From Lingula anatina (taxonomy: Eukaryota; Brachiopoda; Lingulata; Lingulida; Lingulidae), in contig NW_019775883.1 in the NCBI RefSeq assembly GCF_001039355.2, positions 115,845-179,776 of the forward strand: DNA of 63,932 nucleotides, in the 5' to 3' direction. Below are positions 19,488 to 30,846 of this stretch, piece after piece. The position numbers and the translations under genes are program-made. How positions within the stretch are numbered: position 1 is the first letter of the stretch; every line of letters starts with the position of its first letter. Below the pieces are notes generated by a model. That model was not told the origin of the DNA. It was given only the letters and a program-made list of their open reading frames with translations, and searched no databases.

Positions 19488-21754
19488 CAAACACGCACGC
19501 ACACACACATTCTTACTGACTTTTCTTTCGGTCAACTTCGCTGCGTCCCTTCGGGAACGAATTTCAGTTTCTCCTGGAGACTAGCCTCTCTCTCCCTGTC
19601 TCCGCCTTTTTTAATAACGCAGTGGTTAGAAGAGCTGCGCCTACAGGGACCTCACACCGACCTCACGGTGCTCAGGGATCATTTGGAAAAAAATACTTAC
19701 GAGAATTTTGATGTACCCTCTTATAGATTAGGTGTAGATCTATTCGCCCTAAGCTTCAAAGAATACTGGAAACTAGCTTCTGTTGCCAACACGCCTGTGC
19801 AGTTCACAGTAACGCATAGCGATGGTGCTGAAAGGGGGAGAGAGGGGGGGGGCTGTCCAGTATTCTTTGAAACTCACGGTGGAAAAAGTTTATGTTCATA
19901 TTAAATCAAGAACAATCATTGTTTCGTTTAAGCTTTTAAATTCAACGTTTCCGCCTTTAATTTTACAACAGGGTCGTTCCAGCTACCTGTACTTCTGGCC
20001 CGGATGTGAGGTGAGCGTGGGGGGCCTCCGACCCACCTTCTGCCTCCCCTACACCACGATGCCCCACCTGGGGGACCTCGATGTCGCCATAAAGGAGAGC
20101 TTGAGGCTATTTCAAAACGAGTCGGCAGATTTCATTGGTCGGTTTAATGATAATTTGAATATTTTTTGCCATAGTTTTTATCTAAATGTATAAATTATGC
20201 CACTGTTCAGTTTTTGTATCTATATATGCCTTACCAGGGAATTATATCGCAGTCTAGGATATAATTCCCTGGTCTTACCTATAAATACTGAGATGGTAAC
20301 TTTGAAGAGTTACAACCCAGACATTGCAATTAATTGGCTCGACACGGGCCTTTATAACAAATTTCGATCTCGTTTTCCATATCTGTATCCATATATGACC
20401 GAAATTCATTACCACCTCTCGCTTATACGAACCCTGGTGCGTATACTATCAGGTTTCGATGCTTTTTATGAAAGAACTTGTGCTATAAAATGCTTTGATG
20501 TCTGGCATATAATACCAATCAGCTACAAACACGCCTTCATTTTATTTCAAAAACACATAGGTTTATTTTTACTTTAATGAAAAACTCATTTTGATTGTCA
20601 AGTAAATGCCTCTCAATAGCCTGGGAATATGGGAATCAACCGAGATAGTCTTACGGGTTGTTGACACTACGTGACGTCATATGGCATTTAGACTAATTAG
20701 GAAAGGCGCGAGAACACTCAGAATATGGGGTATAACTTTTTGTATACATGTTTTTAGCGATAAGGGAAATTCAATGTGCCGCAGTGTCGGGAATGTCGAC
20801 CAAGAAAGTACTACAAATGTAACACGGCAAGCAAAGTGAACTTGTACTGTGGAGAATTCTGTCAGGTTTTACTTGCAAGTCTTCCATTATGTTTTTATTC
20901 TTCTCTTTTCCAAAACTTGATTTTGAGGTAAGTCGTGAGATTTCGGGCTATCTCGGATTATCCCCATTTGTATTAATTATCTTTTCTAGTTAATAGATTT
21001 GTTTCAAAATAGTAATTTAAAAGAACAAGACCGCCAACAGGACAGTGTCTCTGTTATTCTACAGGTATCTACGTAGAGTTACCGGACAAATTCGGTCACA
21101 AGTTCGGTCCCGACACCCAGGAAGTTCAGGAACTCGTATACCAGCTGGATGCCAGGTACCTTGAAAGGGGTGGGAGGGCGCGGGTTTATCAATTTTTTTT
21201 TTTTTCGATTTCATTATTCATTCACTTATCTACCTGTTTATATATTTATCTCTTTATTCATCCATACATTTTTGACAAAGGTTTTACCCTTATTATGATC
21301 TAGAATTCAATAGATGAATTTCTGTGACGCGCTCAGCGGCGGCATTAATTTTGATTAGAAATTAAATATTTGGTGATTTATATATCATTGGATTTCAAAA
21401 CCTTCACATAAGATAAAGTCAGATTTATTAACATATGCGGTCTGTAAAATATATTTTAGGTTTGACTACCTGCATCAAGAGCTGGAAGACAGATTCATGT
21501 CTGATGACGTCAATATCATGCTGATGTCAGATCACGGTATGACATCAGTATCTGTGCCAGAGCACGTGTTAGATATACGTCACCACGTGTCGTACTTTGA
21601 CCTGGAGAGGACAGTGGGGGCGGGGGCGGTGACGGGGGTGTGGCCAGCTCAGAATAAAACTCTGCAGGTAGGTATGGTTTTGCGCGGTATTATTTCAATA
21701 AGTCTTCTCATAATGAAAAAAATCTATATACTACTACTATCACTTATAATGATG

Positions 21755-21785
<31 letters not shown>

Positions 21786-22931
21786 ACTGCATGTAAAAAC
21801 GCACCTGAAAACTTTTTTTTTTCATTTTTTATTAAAAGGTACTGCACGCACTATCAATAGAGGAACATTGGTCAGCATACCTAAGAGAGGAAATCCCCGA
21901 TAGATGGCACTACAAGCACCACTATCGTGCCCCACCCATTCTCCTTGTGGCGGATCCCGGATATTATATCTTAACGGCAAGTTCCCATTTTTTTTATTTG
22001 CGGGTCCATTAGACTGACATTGGCTTTTCCATTTTAATTTTCAAATAACATCAACATTCTTGTAAATGATTTAATTATACCGCGTCTGATATTTAACAAT
22101 GTGGCTGTCAAATTCTCCTAATTGAAGTTTTATACATAAGGCATTTTGTAAGAGAGAATCATACTGTAATTTTTTCTATCGCGCTCAATTACCAAAACCA
22201 AACACAGAAAATCCGCATAGTAAATCAAACACCGGCGGCCGTAAATCATGCCACATTTTTCCTGCAGTTTTCCAGCCGTAGCGTTGGAGTGTATTCTGAC
22301 ACCGGACTACCAGAACAGGGCTGGCATGGTTATGACAACTTTGACATAGACATGCAAGGAATTTTTGCAGCATATGGACCGGGTGAGAAAGGAATCTGCT
22401 CCAATATTGCGGTTTTCACGACTTATTCTAATAAAGCGTAGAGATGCGTTTGTTGTTCTGTTTACACTTACGTACTCACATTCAAGAAATTCAATATAAT
22501 TGAAATAACCAACCAAATTTATCGACAATGAAACGCTGCTCTAGTCGCACGTGAAATAATAAACGTGGCTTCGTCATTTGAAAAAAACTTGTAAATGTTT
22601 CGTTTATATAAAGAAACAATAGCAAAATAACCTTGAACATTTCAACACAGACTTCACAAATATAAGCAAAAAATATGTCTTCTTTCCAGCCTTTCGCCCC
22701 GGTGCGCAGACGACCGTTGTTGAAGCGGTGGACATGTACCAACTGATGTGTAAAGTGCTAGACGTGACACCCTCACCACACCATAACGGCACGTGGGCTA
22801 ACGTGGAGCCGTTTTTAAAAAATGAAGTCCCCTACTTCACCGCACAAGAAGAGGCTAATACAGCCAGCGTGAAATCCATTGCACCCAGTGTTGTGATCAT
22901 AGTTATTGTGAATAATAACTATGAACCTTGA
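15991..22931 (+). CDS. ENPP6: ENPP6-like glycerophosphocholine choline phosphodiesterase, 8 exons, 455 residues
   Basis: ENPP6 is a secreted or membrane-anchored phosphodiesterase that releases phosphocholine from lysophosphatidylcholine and glycerophosphocholine. Exons: 15991-16249, 19263-19411, 19972-20137, 21065-21155, 21460-21667, 21839-21976, 22268-22382, 22690-22931. A signal peptide covers about residues 1-26. Asp41 in [10 protein letters not shown] binds metal. Ser77 in PSSSYPNY aligns with the human nucleophile Ser71. Further metal-site motifs are [14 protein letters not shown] and GWHGYDN. The stretches [17 protein letters not shown] and RPTFCLPY match ENPP6 better than ENPP1-5. Exon 3 has a weak donor (GTCGGT) and exon 6 uses a GC donor. 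Vertebrate ENPP6 ends in a GPI signal. Here the tail is a short hydrophobic run (SVVIIVIV) with polar residues after it, so anchoring is uncertain. Start choice rests on the signal peptide. Confidence 0.9.
16250..19262 (+). other. ENPP6-like intron 1
   Basis: This 3.0-kb intron has no recognised exon. It contains a G run at about 17659-17675 and a (TC)n tract at about 19098-19147, close to the acceptor at 19262. Confidence 0.7.
19098..19147 (+). repeat. (TC)n microsatellite
   Basis: A pure TC run lies in ENPP6-like intron 1, about 115 bases before the acceptor. Confidence 0.95.
19434..19482 (+). repeat. (CA)n microsatellite
   Basis: A CA run of more than 20 units begins about 22 bases after the donor of ENPP6-like exon 2 (exon end 19411). 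Confidence 0.95.
20234..20272. repeat. Perfect 15-bp inverted repeat (hairpin) in ENPP6-like intron 3
   Basis: The arms CCAGGGAATTATATC (20234-20248) and GATATAATTCCCTGG (20258-20272) are exact complements with a 9-base loop. No function is evident. It could be a small palindromic insertion. Confidence 0.85.
21749..21784 (+). repeat. (AAT)n microsatellite
   Basis: ATAATAATA repeats lie in ENPP6-like intron 5, between exons ending at 21667 and starting at 21839. Confidence 0.9.
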
Positions 22932-23500
22932 TTAAAGTGAAAGATGTAGATTAATTAATTTTTCATAAGTCTATATGTTGCATAATGTGTTTTAACATTA
23001 TGAAGAAAGAAAATGTTTCTACAGAACATCTATTTTGTAAAATAGTATTGATGTTAGGGCACACGATGTTGAATATTATCAGACATAAACAATGACGCTT
23101 GTTATTGTATAACATCTATATATTTCTACTGCTATTAGCACATTTCAAATAATCTATCAAGACTGATTTTTGTACGAAAATATAGTCAAATGGCAATAAA
23201 TGAATTATCAATGACATATTATTGAATAATTGCATGTAAAATGGAATGTATCTTCACTTAAAAGAATGGGTTATATCAGTTATAAGAGAAACGAGTATTA
23301 GTACAGAACATTTTACTGCAAATTAAAATGCCTCAGACATTAAGGGACAGGAAAATTTGTTTGATTAATGCATTAATTCAAGTTAAAGTGATGCTCACAT
23401 TAGATCTTAATATAATAATATTTTAAAAAATTGCTCCATAATGCTTGTCCAGATAAATCACATCTTGAGGTAACAGGTGATAATTTATATAGAGTCTATA
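22932..23500. other. Convergent 3' regions of ENPP6-like and IAH1-like genes
   Basis: The two stop codons are about 570 bases apart, tail to tail. AATAAA at 23195-23200 is a plausible plus-strand polyadenylation signal for the ENPP6-like gene. No other coding sequence is visible. Confidence 0.6.
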
Positions 23501-26500
23501 TTAATTTATAGCAGAAAACACTGCTTCTGGATTAACATAATCTACTGTTTTCCAATCTGGAAAAATCATCCCAATGTCAGAGACTATGCCTTCCAGTTGC
23601 TGCCATAACCGCTCTGCCAAAAACTTTGAGCCAGCCGCCGAGAAGTGCAAACCATCATTTAGAAATGACTTCCAACTCTGAAAAAAAAATCAATGAAAAT
23701 TCAAATGAATAATGACTTTTTTAATTCTAATCTGTTCATTGATGATGAAATATTTCAGTAGGTGTAATAACATTGGTCATGACTATAAAAAACATCTGTC
23801 ATGTGCCTCCATCCACTGTGCAATTGTGCTAGATGTGACAATTAAATATCCAAAAATACATTGTTGTGCCTTTGCCCAAGCTCTACTGCACATCATGTCA
23901 CTGTGTTAGAGAAGTCCATTGAGTCTGTTAGGCTCTTTTGTTGTATTAGGTGCACTTTTAGTGCATGCAACATTGTGATACTCACGTCTCCTTCTGCGCC
24001 TGCCTTCAGCATATCAGTATATAGGTCCACAAATCCTGTACCATGAGATTTGTGAACTGACTCACAAGCTTTGGCATACAGGGCTGTCTGCTCTTGGGAC
24101 TTAGACTGCGGTCGACCTAAAAGTGATTATCTAATATTTAATACATTTGTATTGGGTGTCTATGAAAGTTAATCAACTCTATAGGTAACACTTATATTAC
24201 AACATTTAGGATGGTATCACAGATATTCTGTAGCATCTGTCTTACATCATTATAGGGGGACAGAAGATCAACACCCCCCTGGATTTCAATTTGTTGGTCC
24301 TCACTCACCCTCAGCAGGGGTTTCAGTTAGTGGGTCCTGACTTACCCTCAGCATCCATTCTCTCTTTCCAGTGTTGTTCATCACAAGGGGGAGGTCCTAT
24401 TAGGATAATTCTATTACTCCCCAAGCCACAGCTCTGAAAGCATGTACCACAGAATCTGGGTTAAACTCATACTTCAACTTTTTCTTATCTTTTTTTTTTC
24501 TTTTTTCTTTAATTTTCTTTTTTGAAAGATTTTCCACCAGCTGGTATCTTTAAAGTCTGACAAAAGCTTACTTTGACAACATGTGCCAAATTTTCAATAT
24601 TAACAATACATTTTCACACCAAGAGGTCAAATAAAAAAATTGACTTTCCATCAGAAGACCGATGGCCGTTGATGTGATCTCTTGATGTTCTCATCAGAGC
24701 AATAAGTACCCTGTTCCTCCCATTTACATATACAAAATTTTATAAGCCCTAAGGTCAATGATTTCCAGGGTGAAAATAATCTTCTGAAGCTATCTTTCCC
24801 TACCTTGAGATAAGTAATCATTGAAGACAAATTATCTTGGTACTCCTCCAGCGGGACATGTTGATGAGGATTCAAATCTTTCAGCACAGAGTCATTGGCG
24901 CCAAAGAATATCACCATGGCAGCGATGTCATTGGCTGTTTCCTTGGTAACCAGTTTTGGTAACATGAGGCGAGCCCATCTTGTGTTGTACCCTGAGTATC
25001 CCCTGTTGATGACATCACATCTCCTAGAATACAACAGATGCATGTTTATTACATTGCACTAAGTAAATCATTGGACCAAGGCTTGAAGTATGTTCATGAT
25101 GATGTTCACCATTCGACTCCTTGGGTGCCACATAGTAGTTGCTGATCTAAACAAGATCTCATTAAGATGTTTTGATTTTTTATATTTCATAACCTTTGAC
25201 TGCTCATGGACTTAAAGGTTGCAAAATCAAAATTCAGACTTATTTTTAATAGTTTAAGAAACAAGGCAACATAGTCTGCTTTTTATATATCTCATGGCAG
25301 ATGTATGGAAGGTATGCTGTGTACCTACCAGCCTAATTGCAATCACTTCATTCGAGTCATACACTCTGTAAAACAAAGTAATAAACATCAAACTGAAACA
25401 GATCCTGCAGCTTACTCTACCTTTGAAGCTTATCAGCTATTACTGACACCCAGCAACCGTCTTCACTGTAGCCATACTGTAAAGAAAACATACATACTAC
25501 AGTACTAATAACATCTTACAGTCTGCAACTCTCATTTCTGAAGGTTTCTTACCTCCAAGTCTCATGTTTTCAATTTCCTTGCTGCCCATACTTCAAATTC
25601 ATTTTTAAGGTTGTTTTAACATGCCTATTACTAGGGTAACAGCTGGGTTTTATTTGCAAGCATCTAATATTAGCATACCTACCATGACATACATACTGAG
25701 TATGGCGTTTTTTCATACATTTGTTAAAAAACACTGAACTGATTTTGATGGTTTTTTAAATTATGGTGCATTAGAGTAATGGTATTTTTTAGTCAGGTGA
25801 CATGTATTTCATTACTGGTAGTTTCCCTGTAGTTGTGCACAGATAAACTATACTCGATATACTATACCTGTGTTGAAGAACTGCCAAAAAGAAGCACTTT
25901 AGGCACACTGATAGCCATAGTCAATGTAAAATATCTATTTGGATACTTTCTTTAAGAAATCTGCTTTCACCATGTGTCTTTTGCTCTGCACAACTGTGCA
26001 CTGATACTGCACCAGTAGTAGTGCAGCAAGACAAACCACCAAACACACATTCTAACCTTTGCGAAACATTTATGCACAAATCAAAAGCAAATATAAACTG
26101 CTTCTAGCAGATTTTATGTTGATTTTTACACCTTCTTTGAATGAAATAAAAATTCAATTAAGAATATGAATTAGAATTTAAACCATGAAGTAAGTTGTTC
26201 CTTTCTACTGAAGTTCTGGAAACCTCCCCGCAATTGAAGCGAAACTGATTGAAAAAGTGTCGGTAGCTGCTTACTGCAGTAAGCAATTTGTGGGGTTCGT
26301 CTCAGTCTTCGGCCTCGATCCGACCTGAAACCTTTGAGGCCAGATGTGACGTGATATATACAAATGCTGTGTAATTTATAGCATTGATTGCTTGTAACAC
26401 AAGTTGGAAACAGGAGTGCTGAAACGTACGTACTAAGTCAGGATCGTTACTGTCAAGTGTCATGTCTGCCAGTTTCATTTTTAACGCACTGGACAGATGA

Positions 26501-26568
26501 ACGACTCGATACTATACCTGCGTTAGAGAATCTCCAAACAGAAGCACTTTCGGCACACTTATGGCCAT
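23501..26568 (-). CDS. IAH1: IAH1-like GDSL/SGNH esterase, 6 exons, 240 residues
   Basis: IAH1 (isoamyl acetate-hydrolysing esterase 1) is a small cytosolic SGNH hydrolase. Exons in transcript order: 26568-26518, 25476-25421, 25023-24804, 24433-24346, 24116-23986, 23677-23501. They join in frame to 240 residues and a TAA stop, against 248 in human. Block I is VLLFGDSLTQ with nucleophile Ser14. The oxyanion Asn lies in FFGANDS, and the catalytic Asp-x-x-His lies in NDGLHFS. Other family stretches are NRGYSGYNTRWA and QHVPLEEYQDNL. All introns are GT-AG. Two oddities are described separately: a second copy of exon 1 lies 650 bases closer to exon 2, and the donor of exon 4 is duplicated 37 bases downstream. 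The gene is tail-to-tail with the ENPP6-like gene. Confidence 0.93.
24309..24350 (-). repeat. 37-bp tandem duplication of the IAH1 exon 4 donor
   Basis: On the minus strand, GCTGAGG|GTAAGT at the exon end (24346) is repeated 37 bases into the intron as GCTGAGG|GTGAGT (exon end would be 24309). Both are good donors. Use of the second adds 37 bases and shifts the frame. Confidence 0.85.
25868..25918 (-). pseudogene. Duplicate first exon of the IAH1-like gene, catalytic motif altered (GDS to GSS)
   Basis: This 51-base exon has an ATG, 17 codons and the same donor context (CAG|GTATAG) as exon 1 at 26518-26568. Its splice phase is identical, so it could join exon 2 in frame. Residues match exon 1 except that Asp13 is Ser and Leu15 is Ser: FGSSSTQ instead of FGDSLTQ. 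The nucleophile Ser14 is kept. Similarity continues upstream for roughly 130 bases into the 5' flank. Several CG sites of the other copy read TG here. It could be an alternative first exon giving an impaired enzyme. Decay of a redundant copy is more likely. Confidence 0.7.
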
Positions 26569-28596
26569 ATTCTGCGTGAAATATCTTTTAGGCTATTTTC
26601 TTTTAACAAAATTATCTTCTTCGCATGTCTTTCGCGCGGCACAACTATGCACCGATGCTGCCCTGAACCAAGCGCAGCAAGACAAACCACCTAGCATTCT
26701 TTTCGTTGTATTGGTAGCGAACGTATATTTTTTCTATCGAATGTTTCAACGGATTTTATATGTTGTTAACCTTGTACGAATGTTATCAAAATTTGATTTA
26801 GACTTACACTTTTGACGCTAATCAAACCTTAACCTAGCCATTGCTTTTTGCTGAAGCCAAAAGAAACCTTTCCACGCTTAAGTTAAAACTGATTAATAAG
26901 TAAATCAGATTTTTTTAATTCAAAAGCATCCCAAATGCAAATGTGTGCATTGAAGTCCCCTCTTAAACACTTTTCTTCTTCAACAAATCAGTATGGCAAC
27001 CAGACCCGTTAGAAGGGGGTCTGGGTCAAAAGAACTGCATTTTTTGTCAGACAAGATACACTTTTTCAGAAAGAGACCCCCCTCCCCCTTTTGAAATCAT
27101 TGGCTACAGGACTGGTTGCTCATGTCCGTTAAATTAATTACAAACCAGAAATGCTGTGTTAGTTTGGAGCAAGAGAGAGAAAGAGAGAAAGATTAAAGGA
27201 ATGACATAAAATCAATAACCTTAATATTTATTTCCTCCAACTATGTACAGCAGCATTATATATTATATGTATATATACTATTTATCAGTTGGTTAAACAA
27301 TAATAAACCAGCACCAGTGCCATAAAACTTGTCAACAAAACACACATTACTGAAATAAACTAACAATGGACATGAGCACACTGATATACATCAGAGCTGC
27401 AAATATGAATGAAACCTCATGGAAAACTTTTAATAACCTTTCTCTAAAGTTAGTTTCAAAAAAAAAAAAAAAAAAAAATCCAGGAATCCTGCTGGTCCAT
27501 CCCCACCTCTGACAGGCTAACAAGTCATTTTATTTCAGTGAACATGTGTTTTCTAAATCCATCAACAACAACTGCCTCTACATTTACAGCTCGTAATTCC
27601 AACTTGATAAAATACTGAGAAGGAGCCCAGAATCGGTCAGCCAGGCAAGGGAGAGACAGTGGAGCTACCATTATTGCACACCGCTATATCATGTAACAAT
27701 GAACAGCAAGTATTAACAGATTTAAACCAGTAACATAGCAGAACATGGCATAACTGAATATTATACTAAAATATTCTGAAACATTTTATAAAGAAAAAAA
27801 CATTTTTTTTACTAGGGAGCTAGCTAGCAAGTAAATACTCATACAGTAAATAAATTCCTAACAATTATTAATATATTAAAGCTGACAGTGGAAGAGGTAC
27901 TGTGGTATGATAACAACAACATTTAATGTAAAATGATTAACTGAAGATAAGATAAAATAGTTCAATAGCCATTACAACTAATCAAACAACCTCTTTACCC
28001 TCTACTTAAAATATCCAGAAAGTTAAATAACAACAACTAAGTATAAGACACAGGTTTATCTTTCTTTAAAAATTGACCTGATCTAAAATGAAAAACACTT
28101 TTTCAACCCCCCAAGCTAATTTTCATCAATTAAAACAAAATTATCAATATCAAGGCTACTTTTCTTTGGTAATTTGCCAAATGAGACAAAAATAATATCC
28201 CAAAGTAGAATCTACCACATAAGTTTACAGAACTAGTTTTGCTTCCAGCAAATTTGTTGTTGTTTAAAATATGATGGGAAAAATAAAAAACAAGTAAATT
28301 CAAGCCCTCTACCACTACTGAAAATCCCGTCATCATCACCAGAACTTAGCTTAACCAATTACAGGTACATCAAAACCAAGGGCCATATCTTACATTTGGC
28401 GATTCAGGGAATTTCATTATCAGGAATAAAACCCATGTGCAAGAGGGTACACATCAACTTCCTGCCCACAGGTCACTATGTTAGCAAAAAAGCACATGTA
28501 AAATTACTATGAAATAACACAAGGAGGTGCTTGTTAACACAGAAATGGAATGGATCAGAAACAGCAATGTCACAGAACACATGAGAACCACTATAA

Positions 28597-28668
28597 GGGA
28601 CCGTTCACATGAAAAATCTATTTTCTAAAAATCTATTTAGAAAATAGATTTTTCATGTGAACGCAGCC
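28597..28668. mobile_element. MITE 1, PIF/Harbinger-like, copy B (72 bp)
   Basis: This is an almost perfect palindrome starting GGGACCGTTCACATG and ending CATGTGAACGCAGCC. It is flanked by TAA on both sides (28594-28596 and 28669-28671). It shares the terminal sequence and the AAAATCTATTT core with copy A at 9801-9992 but lacks the middle. Confidence 0.75.
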
Positions 28669-30212
28669 TAAATTGGAACAGTTAGTATAACGTCACAACA
28701 AACATGGACAGTAAGGAATGTTCAACATTAATTTACACCTTTATAATACAGGTAACAACAAAGAGCGTGGAAAGTCGGGCAGAAAAGGATGTTCTCTGTT
28801 CTAATGACTAATGAGAGGGCCGTCTAAATCACACTTTTGATTAACGATAATTACTCTTCAAATTAGAACAAAATGAATTAACGATAACCCCTTAATGGTA
28901 TATTGTAAGCAATACTTAAAATGTTGATTTAATATGTCTGAAAAGTTAGCTGGCTGTATGTTTAGATAAATATATTAGTGCACAATGTCCAAAGCTTGTA
29001 TAAACTTAAACTTTATAATATTGATAGCCACTGTCAGTATCTTGAATAATTACACATTAAAAAAAAGTTTTTAAAGCGTGTACGTATAGCAATCTTGAAT
29101 GAGAAATAAAGCTATTAAGGTAAAGATTTTACCTGAATTTCAAAGGAGTTGTGCATCATTTACTGTACGCACATCAAAAAAGAATATGAGCAAAACATTC
29201 TTTATAATTGTAAGTTACATATATATATTTCCAGTTATTTCACTAACAACACTGGGGTAGTACTGCAGGCGGAATCAAGTCTGACTCGGTTTCACAAAAG
29301 AACATTTTAGGCCAAAAGACCAAAAACTTGGGTTCTCTTCACTACAAGATAAATTCAGTCCACTGCAGAAAGTATTGGTCTGTTATTCAAAATTTACATG
29401 TTGTAAAACAGGTGCAATGTTTTACATATTTGGACTACATTATTTATCTTGGGACAAAGTGATGAAATTTTTGGTCTTAGAGACTAGTCTAAGATCACAT
29501 TTCAGGCCTAAGTTTTCTTTTTTTGTGAAACTGTCCTTCAGGAGCAAGCAAATGTTGGCTAAAATGTGTATGTTGGAAATATCATGTTCACAAGCAACAG
29601 TCAAAGAACAGCTAACACATCAAGGGGCTGTTTCACAAAGAGACTGCTAAAATTGGATAGCCGTCTATAAAAAGATATTGGTCTTAGAGCTTATAAGAAT
29701 GTTTGGCCCACAAAAAATGTATCTGCCACACCACTTTGAGTAAAAATCTTAATTATGACAATCACAATTTTCTTAAAGAGCTTATTTTATTCATCTTAAA
29801 ATGAGAAGATGCTTCGTGTGGCCTTTTAAATTATTCTGTTTAATTTTATTAGTGAGCTATGAACTTATGGGCTAATTTTTTGGCACCAAAACTAAGCATA
29901 GTCTTTTTGAGAAACAAGCCCCAGGAAACAACTTAGTTTCTGCAATGTAAAATAAAGATACCTCCAAAATGCAAACAATAACTACATCACATATCCCAAG
30001 TTACTTGCTATTTATTTAAAAATACAATAACCATAATAAACATCAACAACAACATGAAGTACATCAAATGCCTGAACGACTTCAAACACAATACCTATTT
30101 TCAAAGTTTCCATAAATACTAGCTAGCTATATTGAAATACAAATGTCTTTCACTCCAGACACTGATGTGGGTATCCGTCAGAACGTTCTCTGCAAACCTC
30201 CTCTTACTCCAA

Positions 30213-30506
30213 GTAGCCATTCAGAACCAAAGTACCAAAGCTCTACAGATCCACTGTTCAAATATGGCAAACCCTACACTAAAGAAGAGCCAACCAATCC
30301 ACTGATGGTCACCCTGCCTCCACACGGGCCATTAAATGGATTAAATCACGTATCCAAGGTTTCTTTGCTAGTATAGACCCCTGCAAAGATGGCGCGTGTG
30401 GAGGCGGGGAGACCGTCAGCGGATTAGTCAGCTCTTCTTTCATGTAGGGTCTGCCATATTTGATCTGTAGATATGATGATCCTAAGAACTGTTCTGAATG
30501 GCCTAC
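30213..30506. repeat. Long imperfect inverted repeat (arms about 118 bp) with open frames in both arms
   Basis: The left arm is about 30213-30332 and the right arm about 30389-30506, with a loop of about 56 bases. The arms pair over most of their length at roughly 80 percent. The left arm on plus reads KYGKPYTKEEPTNPL and the right arm on minus reads KYGRPYMKEELTNPL. It lies in the probable 3' UTR of the tetraspanin, just past its stop. I do not recognise the peptide. Confidence 0.75.
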
Positions 30507-30560
30507 ATGTGTTTTCAACTGGCAAACTGAGTACGCTAATGTCCTATCATTCATTTACTG

Positions 30561-30807
30561 CTATAAAAAGGCATTGGGATTGGCTCTTGGGTCTTTCTGG
30601 TTCCTAAATCTGATGGCTAACCAAACTCCTACGATCTGAAAAGAAACAGAATTTGAACAGGAATGAAAAGCAATGACCCATAGATTATTAACTAGTACAT
30701 AACATAACATCTCTTAAATCTTCGTATCTTCTCACCTTTTTTGTTAGTATTGATTCTGGTGTAAAAACTGAGGGATATTGTCATCTTTGTCACTTTACAT
30801 ATCATGC

Positions 30808-30846
<39 letters not shown>

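Larger units (their letters stand above)
26569..30560. other. IAH1 promoter side and probable TSPAN31 3' UTR
   Basis: No conserved exon is visible. The tetraspanin stop is at 30561 on the minus strand, so its 3' UTR lies here. A minus-strand AATAAA (complement at 27227-27232) could end a 3.3-kb UTR, but earlier sites are possible. The region also holds a 72-bp MITE at 28597-28668 and a long inverted repeat at 30213-30506. A poly-A run lies near 27460. Confidence 0.5.

Noticed and set aside
19212-19904. Open frames with poly-Cys/Val or poly-His/Thr runs
   Set aside because: They read through the (CA)n tract after ENPP6-like exon 2, and overlap the true exon in other frames.
20672-20679. A second CRE (TGACGTCA) in ENPP6-like intron 3
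   Set aside because: No nearby start or other promoter feature. An 8-base match can be chance.
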